Positions 1-8,241 of a DNA stretch of 64,000 nucleotides are shown here, in pieces. Location of the stretch: positions 1 through 64,000 of the forward strand of contig NZ_RQRT01000015.1 of the NCBI RefSeq assembly GCF_004335005.1, written 5' to 3'. Position 1 is the first letter of the stretch, and every line of letters begins with the position of its first letter. This DNA comes from Paracoccus nototheniae. GTDB lineage: Bacteria; Pseudomonadota; Alphaproteobacteria; Rhodobacterales; Rhodobacteraceae. The translations under genes and the position numbers were made by a program. Under the pieces are notes generated by a model. It did not search any database. It was given only the letters and a program-made list of their open reading frames with translations, and was not told the DNA's origin.

Positions 1-60
1 AGGGGGGGGCGCTGCCCCCGTCCTGCGGACTCCCCCGGGATACTTGGGCCAAGATGAAAG
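1..60 (+). repeat. Dispersed intergenic repeat, copy 1
   Basis: A G-run/C-run hairpin (about 1-20) is followed by a small GTCC/GGAC hairpin, a second C-run, the core GGGATACTT (one base off the usual GGGATATTT) and the tail CCAAGATGAAAG. The left edge coincides with the window edge, so the element may extend further. It lies beyond the 3' end of the small minus-strand ORF at 68-232. Confidence 0.8.
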
Positions 61-67
61 GGTCGGG

Positions 68-232
68 TCAGAGGCCCATCGGGGTCAGGCGGGCCGGGGT
101 CAGGCGGGCGATGGGCCAGCCGGTCAGCGTGCCGCGCCCGGTCGAGATGGTGACGCGGCCATCGGGATGCTGGGCCAGGCGGGGGCCCTGGGCGCTGGAG
201 CGGGTGCCGGTCTGGATGGTGACGATGGTCAT
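68..232 (-). CDS. Small hypothetical protein, 54 aa
   Basis: This is a short open frame that starts MTIVTIQTGTRSS and ends LTPMGL. I do not recognise a family. The start is supported by AGGAA eight bases upstream of the ATG. It lies 37 bases downstream of, and on the same strand as, the 70-codon gene at 270-482, so the two could form one small operon. It contains a tandem nine-base duplication (two copies of ARLTP near the end). Coding status rests only on the ribosome binding site, strand context and codon use, so it may be spurious. Confidence 0.4.
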   Translation of the reverse strand: MTIVTIQTGTRSSAQGPRLAQHPDGRVTISTGRGTLTGWPIARLTPARLTPMGL

Positions 233-269
233 GATGGGGTTTCCTGGCGAATGGATCGGATCGCGGGCG

Positions 270-482
270 TCAGTGGGCGAAGGTGCCGGGCAGCGGCAGG
301 ATGCGGGTATGCCACAGGCTGGGGTCGCGCCCGGTCAGCAGGTCGCGGGCCGCCTGTGCAGGATCGCGGCTGAAGGCGGTCAGGGCGGCGCCATTGACGC
401 GGTGCGGGTAACCCGTACGGCGGTCGATCAGCGTGACCGCGTAAAGCGGCGGGCGGGTCGGGGGCGTCTGGTGCAGGCTCAT
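270..482 (-). CDS. Small hypothetical protein, 70 aa
   Basis: The protein begins MSLHQTPPTRPPLYAVTLID and has no membrane segment, signal peptide or cysteine. Its start has a good ribosome binding site (GGAAAGGA, six to seven bases upstream). An AT-rich stretch at about 530-600, unusual for this window, lies upstream and probably holds the promoter. I do not recognise the family; the sequence looks like a small basic cytoplasmic protein. The 54-codon frame downstream may be cotranscribed. I rate it as a real gene because the RBS, AT-rich promoter region and strand agree, but I cannot give a function. Confidence 0.6.
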   Translation of the reverse strand: MSLHQTPPTRPPLYAVTLIDRRTGYPHRVNGAALTAFSRDPAQAARDLLTGRDPSLWHTRILPLPGTFAH

Positions 483-541
483 CGGTCGTCCTTTCCGTTA
501 TGCCGCTTGGGGCGTGGCGATGAGTTAATATCGACAGGAAA

Positions 542-590
542 AGTCGTGTTTAGCAATAGAATAAAAACAGCTGATTTAGTCGTGATTTTA
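542..590. promoter_or_regulatory. AT-rich control region with AGTCGTG direct repeats
   Basis: The 253-base gap between the Rrf2 gene and the 70-codon gene has a pronounced AT-rich core. AGTCGTG occurs at 542-548 and again at 578-584, each followed by a TTTAG motif and 36 bases apart, with AATAGAATAAAAAC between them. This resembles a promoter for the minus-strand gene at 270-482 with paired regulator sites. The regulator is unknown; the adjacent Rrf2 protein is one candidate. The rest of the gap shows nothing I can name. Confidence 0.35.
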
Positions 591-735
591 GGATGATCTT
601 CTCTGAAGGGGGGTCGGGGTTCTGTAGGGAATTGTTATCAAATCGTATTAGCAGTCATGAACCGTCCGGCGATCCGGCGGGAAAGCGTTCGGTTGGGGTG
701 CGAACCGGGTGATTTGTTCGGGCCAGAGGCCGGAG

Positions 736-1188
736 TCAGGCCCCGGTGACCTGCGCTGCGACGGTTTCCGAGCCCAGCATATCGGCCAGCGACAGCGATT
801 CGATCAGGATCAGATAGGACCAGAACACCTCCGAGAACACGCGCCGCAACCGGCAGGTGGCCTCGTCGGTGCAATCCTCGCAGCGCTGATAGGCGCGGCG
901 CGACAGGCAGGGCAGCGGCGCGATCGGCCCGTCGATCAGCCGCAGCAGTTCCGAGATCGACACGTCCTCGGGGCGCTTGATCAGGCTATAGCCGCCCGAG
1001 CGCCCGCGGATCGAGGCGACGATCCCGGCATTGCGCACCTCGAGCAGGATCTGTTCCAGAAACCGCTTGGGCGTGCCCGAGCGTTTGGCGATCGCCTCGA
1101 TGGTCAGCGCCTCGGGGCGGTCACGGCGCGCCTCGTCGCCCAGCACCAGCAGGGCCTTCAGCGCGTATTTCATCTTTTGCGTGATCAT
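736..1188 (-). CDS. Rrf2 family transcriptional regulator
   Basis: This is a DNA-binding regulator of the Rrf2/IscR superfamily, 150 aa, the usual family length. The N-terminal winged helix shows the signature order: ALKALLVLG, then IAKRSGTPKRFLEQILLEVRNAGIVAS, then the wing RGRSGGYSL. The dimerisation helix is followed by four cysteines at 94, 103, 106 and 112 (CX8CX2CX5C), so it could carry an Fe-S cluster as IscR, NsrR and RirA do. The spacing is not the classic three-cysteine pattern of IscR. GGAGG lies seven bases before the ATG. It could be an iron, redox or NO sensor; the sequence alone does not say which. Confidence 0.9.
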   Translation of the reverse strand: MITQKMKYALKALLVLGDEARRDRPEALTIEAIAKRSGTPKRFLEQILLEVRNAGIVASIRGRSGGYSLIKRPEDVSISELLRLIDGPIAPLPCLSRRAYQRCEDCTDEATCRLRRVFSEVFWSYLILIESLSLADMLGSETVAAQVTGA

Positions 1189-1309
1189 CGCCCGGCCTCC
1201 GCATGCGTTGGTGTCAGACGGCTATAAGGCAGATCGAGGGTACGGGAAAGAAAAGACGACCAGAGGCCGGGGGTTTTGGCAAAGGGCGTGGCAAGGGGGC
1301 GACGATCCG

Positions 1310-1783
1310 TCACTGTCCCGGCGGACCACCCAACGGCCCCGGACGCCGTTCTTCGGACAGCATCACATTCGCCTCGACCTGCCCCACGCCGGGCAGGGTC
1401 ATGATCCGGCGCCGCAGGATGCGTTCGAAATCGCTGATGTCGCGGGCGGTGATGCGCAGGCGATAGTCGAACTGCCCCAGCACATGCTGAACCAGCTGCA
1501 CCTCGGGGATGGCGGTGACGGCGCGTTCGAAATCCTCCAGACTGGTCCGGCCCTTGGCGGCCAGCTTGATGCCCAGAAACACCGTCACGCCAAAGCCGAG
1601 CGCCGCCTGATCCAGCACCACCCGCCGCCCGGTCACGATCCCCTGATCAGTCAGCCGCCGGATGCGCCGCCATGCGGCAGGCTGGCCGATTCCCAAGGCG
1701 CGCCCCATATCGGCGGCGCTGGTCGTGGCATCTGTCGCCAGCACCCGCAGGATCGCCAGATCGAGGGCGTCCAGATCCTTCAC
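1310..1783 (-). CDS. Lrp/AsnC family regulator (second of a pair)
   Basis: This 157-residue protein has an AsnC-type helix-turn-helix (LDLAILRVLATDA to GRALGIGQPAAWRRIRRL) followed by the RAM ligand-binding domain (VQLVQHVLGQFDYRLRITARDI, ending in LPGVGQVEANVMLSE). The start is a GTG that overlaps the stop of the upstream Lrp gene as GTGA, so the two are translationally coupled. Lrp proteins form dimers and octamers and usually respond to amino acids. Being paired with a second, divergent paralogue and next to ilvC, it probably helps control branched-chain amino acid genes, by inference. Confidence 0.9.
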   Translation of the reverse strand: MKDLDALDLAILRVLATDATTSAADMGRALGIGQPAAWRRIRRLTDQGIVTGRRVVLDQAALGFGVTVFLGIKLAAKGRTSLEDFERAVTAIPEVQLVQHVLGQFDYRLRITARDISDFERILRRRIMTLPGVGQVEANVMLSEERRPGPLGGPPGQ

Positions 1784-2235
1784 AGCGCCAGTTCCTCGCT
1801 GTCCTTGATGGTGGCGACCAGCATCAGCGCATCCAGCTCCGAAATATGGGGCAGGGTCAGAATCCGGTCGCGATAGACCTGCTGCCAATGGGCCATATCC
1901 CGCGCGATGACCGAGGCGCGCCAGTCGACGCTGCCCAGAAAACTTTGGATTTCCGTGACCTCGGGCACCTGCCGCAGGGCCGCCAGGAATTCGTCGAAGG
2001 CGCGAGGGTTCGTCTTGTCCAGCGTGAAGCGCAGCGAGACCTCGACCTCCCACCCCAGGGCGCGCCAGTCGATGCGCGCCTGAATGCCCTTCAGCACCCC
2101 GGCCTCGCGCAGGCGTTCCTGCCGCCGCCACAGGCTGGCGGTCGTGACCCCCGCCCGCTCGGCCAGGGTGGCGGCGGGTGCGGCGGGATCAGCCAGAAGA
2201 TGGCGAAGTATGCGGCGATCGGCGGTATCGGGCAT
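1780..2235 (-). CDS. Lrp/AsnC family regulator (first of a pair)
   Basis: This 151-residue regulator has an N-terminal helix-turn-helix (ADRRILRHLLADP to GVTTASLWRRQERL) and a C-terminal RAM domain (VPEVTEIQSFLGSVDWRASVIARDM). I chose the ATG at 2235 because AGGA lies eight bases upstream; in-frame ATGs at 2244 and 2256 lack a good ribosome binding site. It is divergent from ilvC across 129 bases and overlaps the next Lrp gene by four bases. The pair differ enough in sequence that heteromers are possible. A role in sensing branched-chain amino acids is inferred from position. Confidence 0.9.
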   Translation of the reverse strand: MPDTADRRILRHLLADPAAPAATLAERAGVTTASLWRRQERLREAGVLKGIQARIDWRALGWEVEVSLRFTLDKTNPRAFDEFLAALRQVPEVTEIQSFLGSVDWRASVIARDMAHWQQVYRDRILTLPHISELDALMLVATIKDSEELAL

Positions 2236-3387
<1,152 letters not shown>

Positions 3388-3398
3388 TCTGTAGAAAG

Positions 3399-3450
3399 CC
3401 GGGGGTTTCACACCCCCGGACCCCCGTGGGATATTTCTACCAAGATGAAG
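3399..3450 (+). repeat. Dispersed intergenic repeat, copy 2
   Basis: The hairpin CCGGGGG-TTTCACA-CCCCCGG begins 12 bases after the ilvC stop, followed by ACCCCCGT, the core GGGATATTT and the tail CCAAGATGAAG. It is nearly identical to copy 7 (13699-13750). Confidence 0.9.
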
Positions 3451-3483
3451 AGGGCAGCCTTTTCATCTTGGCCTAAATATCCC
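3428..3483. terminator. Long palindrome between ilvC and yghU, likely two-way terminator
   Basis: Two oppositely oriented repeat copies meet tail to tail, so GGGATATTTCTACCAAGATG is answered by CATCTTGGCCTAAATATCCC with a loop of about 14 bases. The pairing is interrupted only in the middle (CTA against CCTA). It lies between the convergent ends of ilvC and the glutathione transferase gene. There is no long T-run, so termination by structure alone or with Rho is inferred. Confidence 0.6.
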
Positions 3484-3519
3484 GGGGGGAGTCCGAAGGA
3501 CGGGGGGCAGCGCCCCCCT
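3462..3519 (-). repeat. Dispersed intergenic repeat, copy 3
   Basis: This copy is inverted relative to copy 2. On the minus strand it reads G-run hairpin (GGGGGGCGCTGCCCCCC), GTCC/GGAC mini-hairpin, CCCCCC, GGGATATTT and then CCAAGATGAA. It lies directly after the stop of the minus-strand glutathione transferase gene. Confidence 0.9.
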
Positions 3520-3526
3520 TTCTGTT

Positions 3527-4390
3527 TCAGCCTTCCAGCTTGTCCTGCGTCCGGGTCTGGAAATCCGCCGCGTCATGGCGTTCATGCAGCTGTTTGGCCG
3601 GATCGCCAGAGACATTGTTGACCATGATGCCGCGTTGCACCGCAGGGCGGGCCGCGATCTCGGCCTGCCAGCGGTGCAGGTTGCGATAGCGTTCCGCGTC
3701 AAGGAAGGTTGCCGCATCGCCATAGGCGCCGCCGGTGATCAGCCGACCGTACCACGGCCAGATGGCAATGTCGGCGATGGTGTAATCATCGCCCGCGATA
3801 AAGCGGGTCTTGGCCAGCCGCTTGTCCAGCAGGTCCAGCTGGCGTTTGACCTCCATGGTGAACCGGTCGATCGCGTATTCGATCTTGACCGGCGCATAGG
3901 CATAGAAATGCCCGAAACCGCCGCCCAGATAGGGGCCTGCGCCCATTTGCCAGAAGAGCCAGTTCAGCGCCTCGGTCCGTCCGGCAGGATCCGATGGCAG
4001 GAAGGCGCCGTATTTCTCGGCCAGATACAGCAGGATCGATCCCGATTCGAAGACCCGCTGCGGGGGGCTGACCGAATGATCCATCAGCGCGGGGATCTTG
4101 GAATTCGGGTTCACGTCGACAAAGCCGCTGCCGAACTGGTCGCCATCGCCGATCTTGATCAGCCAGGCGTCGTATTCGGCGTCATGCCCGGCTTCGAGCA
4201 ACTCTTCGAGCAGGATGGTGACCTTTTGCCCATTGGGCGTGGCCAGCGAATACAGCTGCAGCGGGTGCTGGCCCACGGGCAGATCGCGGTCGTATTGCGC
4301 GCCTGCGGTGGGCTTGTTGATGCTGGCGAACTGGCCGCCATTGGCCGCGCCGGGGGTCCAGACCTTGGGAGGGGTGTAATCGTCGCTCAT
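3527..4390 (-). CDS. yghU: YghU-type glutathione-dependent disulfide-bond oxidoreductase
   Basis: This is a glutathione S-transferase family protein of the Nu class (YghU/YfcG), which reduces disulfides with glutathione and may act on organic hydroperoxides. From memory it matches E. coli YghU closely along its length: the N-terminal extension (PPKVWTP), LPVGKHPLQLYSL-like and TPNGQKVTI segments, NPNSKIPALMDH, ESGSILLYLAEKYG, GGGFGHFYAYAPVKIEYA and the tail LHERHDAADF. I use the ATG at 4390 (287 aa) because AGGA sits six bases upstream and the start then aligns with YghU; 4405 is also in frame. It converges on ilvC. Confidence 0.95.
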   Translation of the reverse strand: MSDDYTPPKVWTPGAANGGQFASINKPTAGAQYDRDLPVGQHPLQLYSLATPNGQKVTILLEELLEAGHDAEYDAWLIKIGDGDQFGSGFVDVNPNSKIPALMDHSVSPPQRVFESGSILLYLAEKYGAFLPSDPAGRTEALNWLFWQMGAGPYLGGGFGHFYAYAPVKIEYAIDRFTMEVKRQLDLLDKRLAKTRFIAGDDYTIADIAIWPWYGRLITGGAYGDAATFLDAERYRNLHRWQAEIAARPAVQRGIMVNNVSGDPAKQLHERHDAADFQTRTQDKLEG

Positions 4391-4452
4391 CATCTGTCCT
4401 GTCATTGTGCCTGATCAAGGATGGGGATGGGTGGCGCCAACATCAACGGGCT

Positions 4453-4481
4453 TTGCATATGTTCCCTTTGTGTTCTATATT
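4453..4481 (+). promoter_or_regulatory. LexA-type (SOS) promoter of the radical SAM gene
   Basis: TTGCAT (4453-4458) and TATATT (4476-4481) form a -35/-10 pair with 17-base spacing. The box GTTC-CCTTTGT-GTTC occupies 4461-4475, filling the spacer. GTTC-N7-GTTC is the LexA operator known from Rhodobacter and other alphaproteobacteria. The start codon at 4488 lies seven bases after the -10, where transcription should begin, and no ribosome binding site precedes it, so the mRNA is probably leaderless. Confidence 0.75.
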
Positions 4482-4487
4482 GATGTC

Positions 4488-5567
4488 ATGCTGCCACCTC
4501 GCAACCCCGACCAACGCCTGAAGGCCCGAGGCTCTGACACCCGACCATCGGGGCGGTTCGAGGCCTTGTCCCATATCCGCTGTTCGGATGGCTGGGACAT
4601 CCCCGAGGATCAGGCCTTGCTGCGGACCGAGGTCACGACCGAGCAGCCGCGCAGCATCATCACCCGCAACAGCTCGCCCGATATCGGCTTTGATCGGTCG
4701 ATCAATCCCTATCGCGGCTGCGAGCATGGCTGCATCTATTGCTATGCGCGGCCCAGCCATGCCTGGCTGGGCCTGTCGCCGGGCGCGGATTTCGAAACGA
4801 AGATCACCGCCAAGCCGGGCGCCGCCGCCTTGCTGACGCGCGAACTGGGGCGGCGCGGCTATAAGCCCGCGCCCATCGCGCTTGGGACCAATACCGATCC
4901 CTATCAGCCGGTCGAGGCGCGGCTGGCGATCATGCCGGGCATCCTGCGGGTGCTGCGCGACTGGAATCACCCGGCGACGCTGGTCACGCGCGGCTCGATC
5001 GTGCTGCGCGATCTGGATCTGTGGGCCGAGATGGCGGCCCGCGATCAGGCGATGATCGGCGTCAGCATCACCACGTTGGACGCCGATCTGGCCCGCGCAA
5101 TGGAGCCGCGCGCGCCCTCTCCCGTCACGCGGCTGCGGATGATCCGCGACCTGGCCCGCGCGGGCATTCCGGTGCGCGTCATGGTCGCCCCGGTCATCCC
5201 GGTCCTGACCGAACCCGAGATCGAGCGGATCCTGCAGGCCGCGCATGAGGCCGGGGCCACCACCGCCAGCATGATCCCCCTGCGCCTGCCGCATGAGGTC
5301 GCGCCGCTGTTCCGGGACTGGCTGGACAGGCACCGGCCCGGCATGGCCGCGCATGTCATGAACCGCGTTCAGGCCATGCGCGGTGGGCGCGACAATGATC
5401 CGCGCTTTGGTCATCGCTTCAAGGGCGAGGGGATCGAGGCGCAGCTGGCGCAGCAGCGATTCCGTCTGGCGCGCAAGCGGCTTGGCTATCGCGAAGGCAG
5501 CCCGGCGCTGGATTGCAGCCGCTTCGCCCCGCCGCCCAAGGCAGGGGATCAGTTGTCGCTGTTCTGA
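4488..5567 (+). CDS. PA0069-family radical SAM protein
   Basis: This 359-residue radical SAM protein belongs to the PA0069/Rv2578c family, which is related to spore photoproduct lyase (SplB) but has no settled reaction. The cluster motif is CEHGCIYCY (CX3CX2C) near residue 76, preceded by NPYRGC. The next conserved blocks are ALGTNTDPYQPVE, TLVTRGSIVLRDLDL and VMVAPVIPVLTE. The tail (DQLSLF) has the form of a beta-clamp-like peptide, which I cannot confirm. I place the start at 4488 (MLPPRNPDQRLKARG) because an SOS-type promoter ends there; upstream in-frame codons would run through the operator. DNA-damage induction is inferred from that operator. Confidence 0.9.
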   Translation: MLPPRNPDQRLKARGSDTRPSGRFEALSHIRCSDGWDIPEDQALLRTEVTTEQPRSIITRNSSPDIGFDRSINPYRGCEHGCIYCYARPSHAWLGLSPGADFETKITAKPGAAALLTRELGRRGYKPAPIALGTNTDPYQPVEARLAIMPGILRVLRDWNHPATLVTRGSIVLRDLDLWAEMAARDQAMIGVSITTLDADLARAMEPRAPSPVTRLRMIRDLARAGIPVRVMVAPVIPVLTEPEIERILQAAHEAGATTASMIPLRLPHEVAPLFRDWLDRHRPGMAAHVMNRVQAMRGGRDNDPRFGHRFKGEGIEAQLAQQRFRLARKRLGYREGSPALDCSRFAPPPKAGDQLSLF

Positions 5568-5600
5568 CCTTTCCGGTCTGGTGCTTTGCGTCCTATGGGA

Positions 5601-6590
5601 TCAGTGCCTGTGCCCGATGGTCAGGCCGTCCTGACCCATGCCGCCGCTAAAGGCGCCAAGGCGGGCGGTGATCTGGTCCAGCGTCGGGCGCGGACCTTTC
5701 GGGCGGGTTTCCAGCGCGCTGCGCATGGCCTGCAGATGCTCGGGCATGGTGCCGCAGCATCCGCCGATGATCCGCACGCCCATGTCGCGGGCCAGGCAGG
5801 CGTAATCGGCCATCAGGTCGGGCGTGCCGTCGTAATGCAGATGGCCGTCCTGCAGATGCGGGACGCCCGCATTGCCCTTGGCGATGATCGGGCGTTCATT
5901 GCCCGAGGCCGCAAGCCCCGCCACCGTTCGCAAGAGATCCGAGGCCCCGACGCCGCAATTCGCGCCATAGGCGACGGGGGGATTGGGCAGCTTTTCCACC
6001 GCCGCCGCTAGTTGCATGGGTGTCACGCCCATGATCGTGCGTCCTGCCGTGTCAAAGCTGAGACTGCCGCACCAGGTCATGCCGACGCGGCGCGCCGCCT
6101 CGGCCGCGGCGCGCAATTCGTCAAGCGAAGCGAGGGTTTCGATCCACAGGATATCGGCGCCGCCGTCGCGCAGCGCCTCGGCCTGTTCGTGAAACATCTC
6201 GATGGCGCGGGATTGGGTCAGGCTGCCCATCGGGGCCATGATCTCTCCGATGGGGCCCATGCTGCCGGCGACGACCAGCGGACGGTTGGCCCGGTCGGCC
6301 TGTTCGCGGGCGATCTCAGCCGCCAGACGGTTCAGCTCGGTCACGCGATCGGCGGCGCCGTGCAGCGAGAGGCGGCTGGCATTGGCGCCAAAGCTGTTGG
6401 TCAGGAACAGGTCGGACCCGGCATCGATGGCGCTGCGATACAGGGCGGCGATGCGATCCGGATGGGTGGCGTTCCAGATTTCGGCCGGGGTGGCACTGTC
6501 CAGTCCCATGTTGAACAGCGCGGTGCCCGTCGCCCCGTCGGCCAGAACATGAGGGCGGGTGGCCAGCATCCGGGTCAGCGCATCGGTCAT
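5601..6590 (-). CDS. bmt: Betaine--homocysteine S-methyltransferase
   Basis: This is a zinc-dependent methyltransferase that moves a methyl group to homocysteine to make methionine; in this family and taxon the donor is usually glycine betaine or a related methylated compound. It has 329 residues and is a single homocysteine-binding barrel, like the N-terminal part of MetH. Signatures are LADGATGTALFNMGL at the N-terminus, FLTNSFGAN, and the zinc ligands in GANCGVG and GGCCGT near the C-terminus. AAGGA lies seven bases before the ATG at 6590. It stands alone, 144 bases behind the terminator of the rplI operon. The exact methyl donor is inferred. Confidence 0.88.
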   Translation of the reverse strand: MTDALTRMLATRPHVLADGATGTALFNMGLDSATPAEIWNATHPDRIAALYRSAIDAGSDLFLTNSFGANASRLSLHGAADRVTELNRLAAEIAREQADRANRPLVVAGSMGPIGEIMAPMGSLTQSRAIEMFHEQAEALRDGGADILWIETLASLDELRAAAEAARRVGMTWCGSLSFDTAGRTIMGVTPMQLAAAVEKLPNPPVAYGANCGVGASDLLRTVAGLAASGNERPIIAKGNAGVPHLQDGHLHYDGTPDLMADYACLARDMGVRIIGGCCGTMPEHLQAMRSALETRPKGPRPTLDQITARLGAFSGGMGQDGLTIGHRH

Positions 6591-6733
6591 CGTCTTGTCC
6601 TTGCCCGGCAAAGGGGACATGGCCGCCCCGGCAGAGGTGCCGGGCAGGGCAGCGGCCCCTGCGGGGTCATATCCGGTAATCAGATCCATGCGGGATGATG
6701 CCATGTCAGGAAACAGGATGCATCCGAACAGAT
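6591..6733 (-). other. GC-rich leader upstream of bmt
   Basis: This 143-base stretch between the rplI terminator and bmt contains several G/C-rich complementary segments (for example TGCCCGGCA and TGCCGGGGCGG on the minus strand) and an open reading frame continuous with bmt. I compared it mentally with SAM-II, SAH, SAM-V and SAM/SAH riboswitch cores and found no match. It may simply be a promoter and structured 5' leader. Confidence 0.3.
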
Positions 6734-6760
6734 AAAAACCGCGCCGGTTTCCCGGCGCGG
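6734..6760 (-). terminator. Intrinsic terminator of rpsF-rpsR-rplI
   Basis: On the minus strand a perfect nine-base stem CCGCGCCGG / CCGGCGCGG with a GAAA loop is followed by TTTTT. It is placed about 30 bases after the rplI stop. Confidence 0.9.
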
Positions 6761-6791
6761 CGAAAATTTCAGGCAGTTTGACAGAAACCAA

Positions 6792-7376
6792 TCAGTTCCG
6801 GTCGTCGCTTTCGCCATCGTCGGCGCCGCCGATATCGTCGAACAGTTCGGCGATCTCGAATTCGGCTTCGGCATCGGCATCAGCGGCCATGTCCTGAATG
6901 GACTTGCCCTGTGCCTGCAGCTCGGCTTCTTCGGCCGAACGGGCGACGTTCATGGTGATCGTCGCCTCGACCTCCGGGTGCAGCACGACGGTGACGTCAT
7001 GCAGGCCCAGATCCTTGATCGGATTGCGCAGCACGACCAGCTTGCGATCGACCGTAAAGCCGTTCGCGGTGGCCGCATCGGCGGCGTCACGCGTGGTGAC
7101 CGAGCCGTACAGCGCGCCCGAATCGGAAGCCGAGCGGATGATCACGAAGGTCTGGCCTTCGAGGGTCTCGGCGATCTTCTGGGCATCGGCCTTGGATTCC
7201 GCGTTGCGGATTTCCAGCTGAGCCTTGCGGCCTTCGAATGCCTTGATATTGGCTTCCGAAGCGCGCATCGCCTTGCCCTGCGGCAACAGATAGTTGCGCG
7301 CAAAGCCCTGCTTGACGTTCACGACTTCGCCCATCTGGCCCAGCTTGGCCACACGTTCCATCAGGATGACTTGCAT
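6792..7376 (-). CDS. rplI: 50S ribosomal protein bL9
   Basis: Protein L9 binds 23S rRNA at the base of the L1 stalk. It is 194 residues. The N-terminal domain is standard: [37 protein letters not shown] long helix leads to the C-terminal domain ([19 protein letters not shown]). Beyond that is an acidic tail of about 35 residues ([24 protein letters not shown]), common in Rhodobacterales but absent from E. coli L9. It is the last gene of the rpsF-rpsR-rplI operon, 13 bases after rpsR, and ends in a strong terminator. Confidence 0.98.
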   Translation of the reverse strand: MQVILMERVAKLGQMGEVVNVKQGFARNYLLPQGKAMRASEANIKAFEGRKAQLEIRNAESKADAQKIAETLEGQTFVIIRSASDSGALYGSVTTRDAADAATANGFTVDRKLVVLRNPIKDLGLHDVTVVLHPEVEATITMNVARSAEEAELQAQGKSIQDMAADADAEAEFEIAELFDDIGGADDGESDDRN

Positions 7377-7389
7377 TGTTCAGGTCTCC

Positions 7390-7617
7390 TTACTTGATGA
7401 CATAGGGCAGCAGGGCCAGGAAACGCGCGCGCTTGATGGCACGGGCCAGCTCGCGTTGTTTCTTGGCCGAGACGGCGGTGATGCGCGAGGGCACGATCTT
7501 GCCGCGTTCGCTGATATAGCGCTGCAGCAGGCGGGTGTCTTTATAGTCGATCGCAGGTGCGTTATCGCCCGAGAACGGGCAGACCTTGCGGCGACGGAAG
7601 AAGGGTTTGTTGGCCAT
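7390..7617 (-). CDS. rpsR: 30S ribosomal protein bS18
   Basis: This is a 75-residue small-subunit protein that pairs with S6 on the 16S rRNA platform. The sequence begins [17 protein letters not shown], then [25 protein letters not shown] and [21 protein letters not shown], the family hallmark. The length is typical and the single N-terminal cysteine follows the common pattern. It sits between rpsF (13 bases upstream) and rplI (13 bases downstream) in the usual ribosomal operon. Confidence 0.98.
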   Translation of the reverse strand: MANKPFFRRRKVCPFSGDNAPAIDYKDTRLLQRYISERGKIVPSRITAVSAKKQRELARAIKRARFLALLPYVIK

Positions 7618-7630
7618 GGGTCAGATCCTC

Positions 7631-8080
7631 TCAGTTCCGCTCGCGGCGTTCGCCGCCGTCACGGGGACGGTCGTCGCGGGGACGATCGCCACGGTCGGGA
7701 CGGTCGCCCCGGGGGCGGTCGCCGCGATCGCCACGGTCACCGCGCTCGCCACGCTCTTCGCGCTTCTGCATCTGGACCGAGGGGCCTTCCTGATGTTCGT
7801 CCACGCGGATGGTCATCACGCGCATCACGTCATCATGCAGGCGGGCCAGACGTTCCATTTCCAGCACCGCGTCCGAAGGCGCGTCGGTGCGCAGAAAGGC
7901 GTAATGGCCCTTGCGGTTCTTGTTGATCTTGTAGGCCAGGGTGCGGACACCCCAGTATTCATGTTCCACGACCTTGCCGCCGTTATCGGCGAGTACGGTC
8001 GAGAAATGTTCGATCAGCCCTTCGGCCTGCGTGTTCGACAGGTCCTGGCGGGCGATCAGCACATGCTCGTACAGAGGCAT
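7631..8080 (-). CDS. rpsF: 30S ribosomal protein bS6
   Basis: S6 binds the central domain of 16S rRNA together with S18. The first 100 residues are the conserved fold: [38 protein letters not shown] and [22 protein letters not shown]. The remaining third is a low-complexity tail of repeated RGDRGDR/RPRGDRP units (about residues 110-149), highly charged and probably disordered. Tails of this kind occur in alphaproteobacterial S6 but vary in length. The ATG at 8080 is preceded by AAAGGA; an in-frame ATG at 8134 would add unconserved residues. It is the first gene of the operon. Confidence 0.97.
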   Translation of the reverse strand: MPLYEHVLIARQDLSNTQAEGLIEHFSTVLADNGGKVVEHEYWGVRTLAYKINKNRKGHYAFLRTDAPSDAVLEMERLARLHDDVMRVMTIRVDEHQEGPSVQMQKREERGERGDRGDRGDRPRGDRPDRGDRPRDDRPRDGGERRERN

Positions 8081-8187
8081 GGCGATCCTTTCGGGTTTGT
8101 TGCGCATTTCATCGACGGATCGTCCCTTCCGCACCCGTCACGAGAGGCTGCGCCGTTACAGAAAAGAGCATGGCGGAAGGATGGGGT

Positions 8188-8215
8188 CTTCTAGCAGCGA
8201 ATGCTGCGGATGCAA
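8188..8215 (-). promoter_or_regulatory. Probable promoter of rpsF operon
   Basis: On the minus strand TTGCAT (8215-8210) and TAGAAG (8193-8188) are separated by 16 bases, about 110 bases before the rpsF start. The spacer holds a small inverted repeat GCAGC-GAAT-GCTGC (8195-8208). The 107-base leader that would result could carry an S6:S18 autoregulatory site, but I do not see the known consensus clearly. Confidence 0.45.
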
Positions 8216-8241
8216 GGTGATTCGGCGCTGTCGATGGGGAA

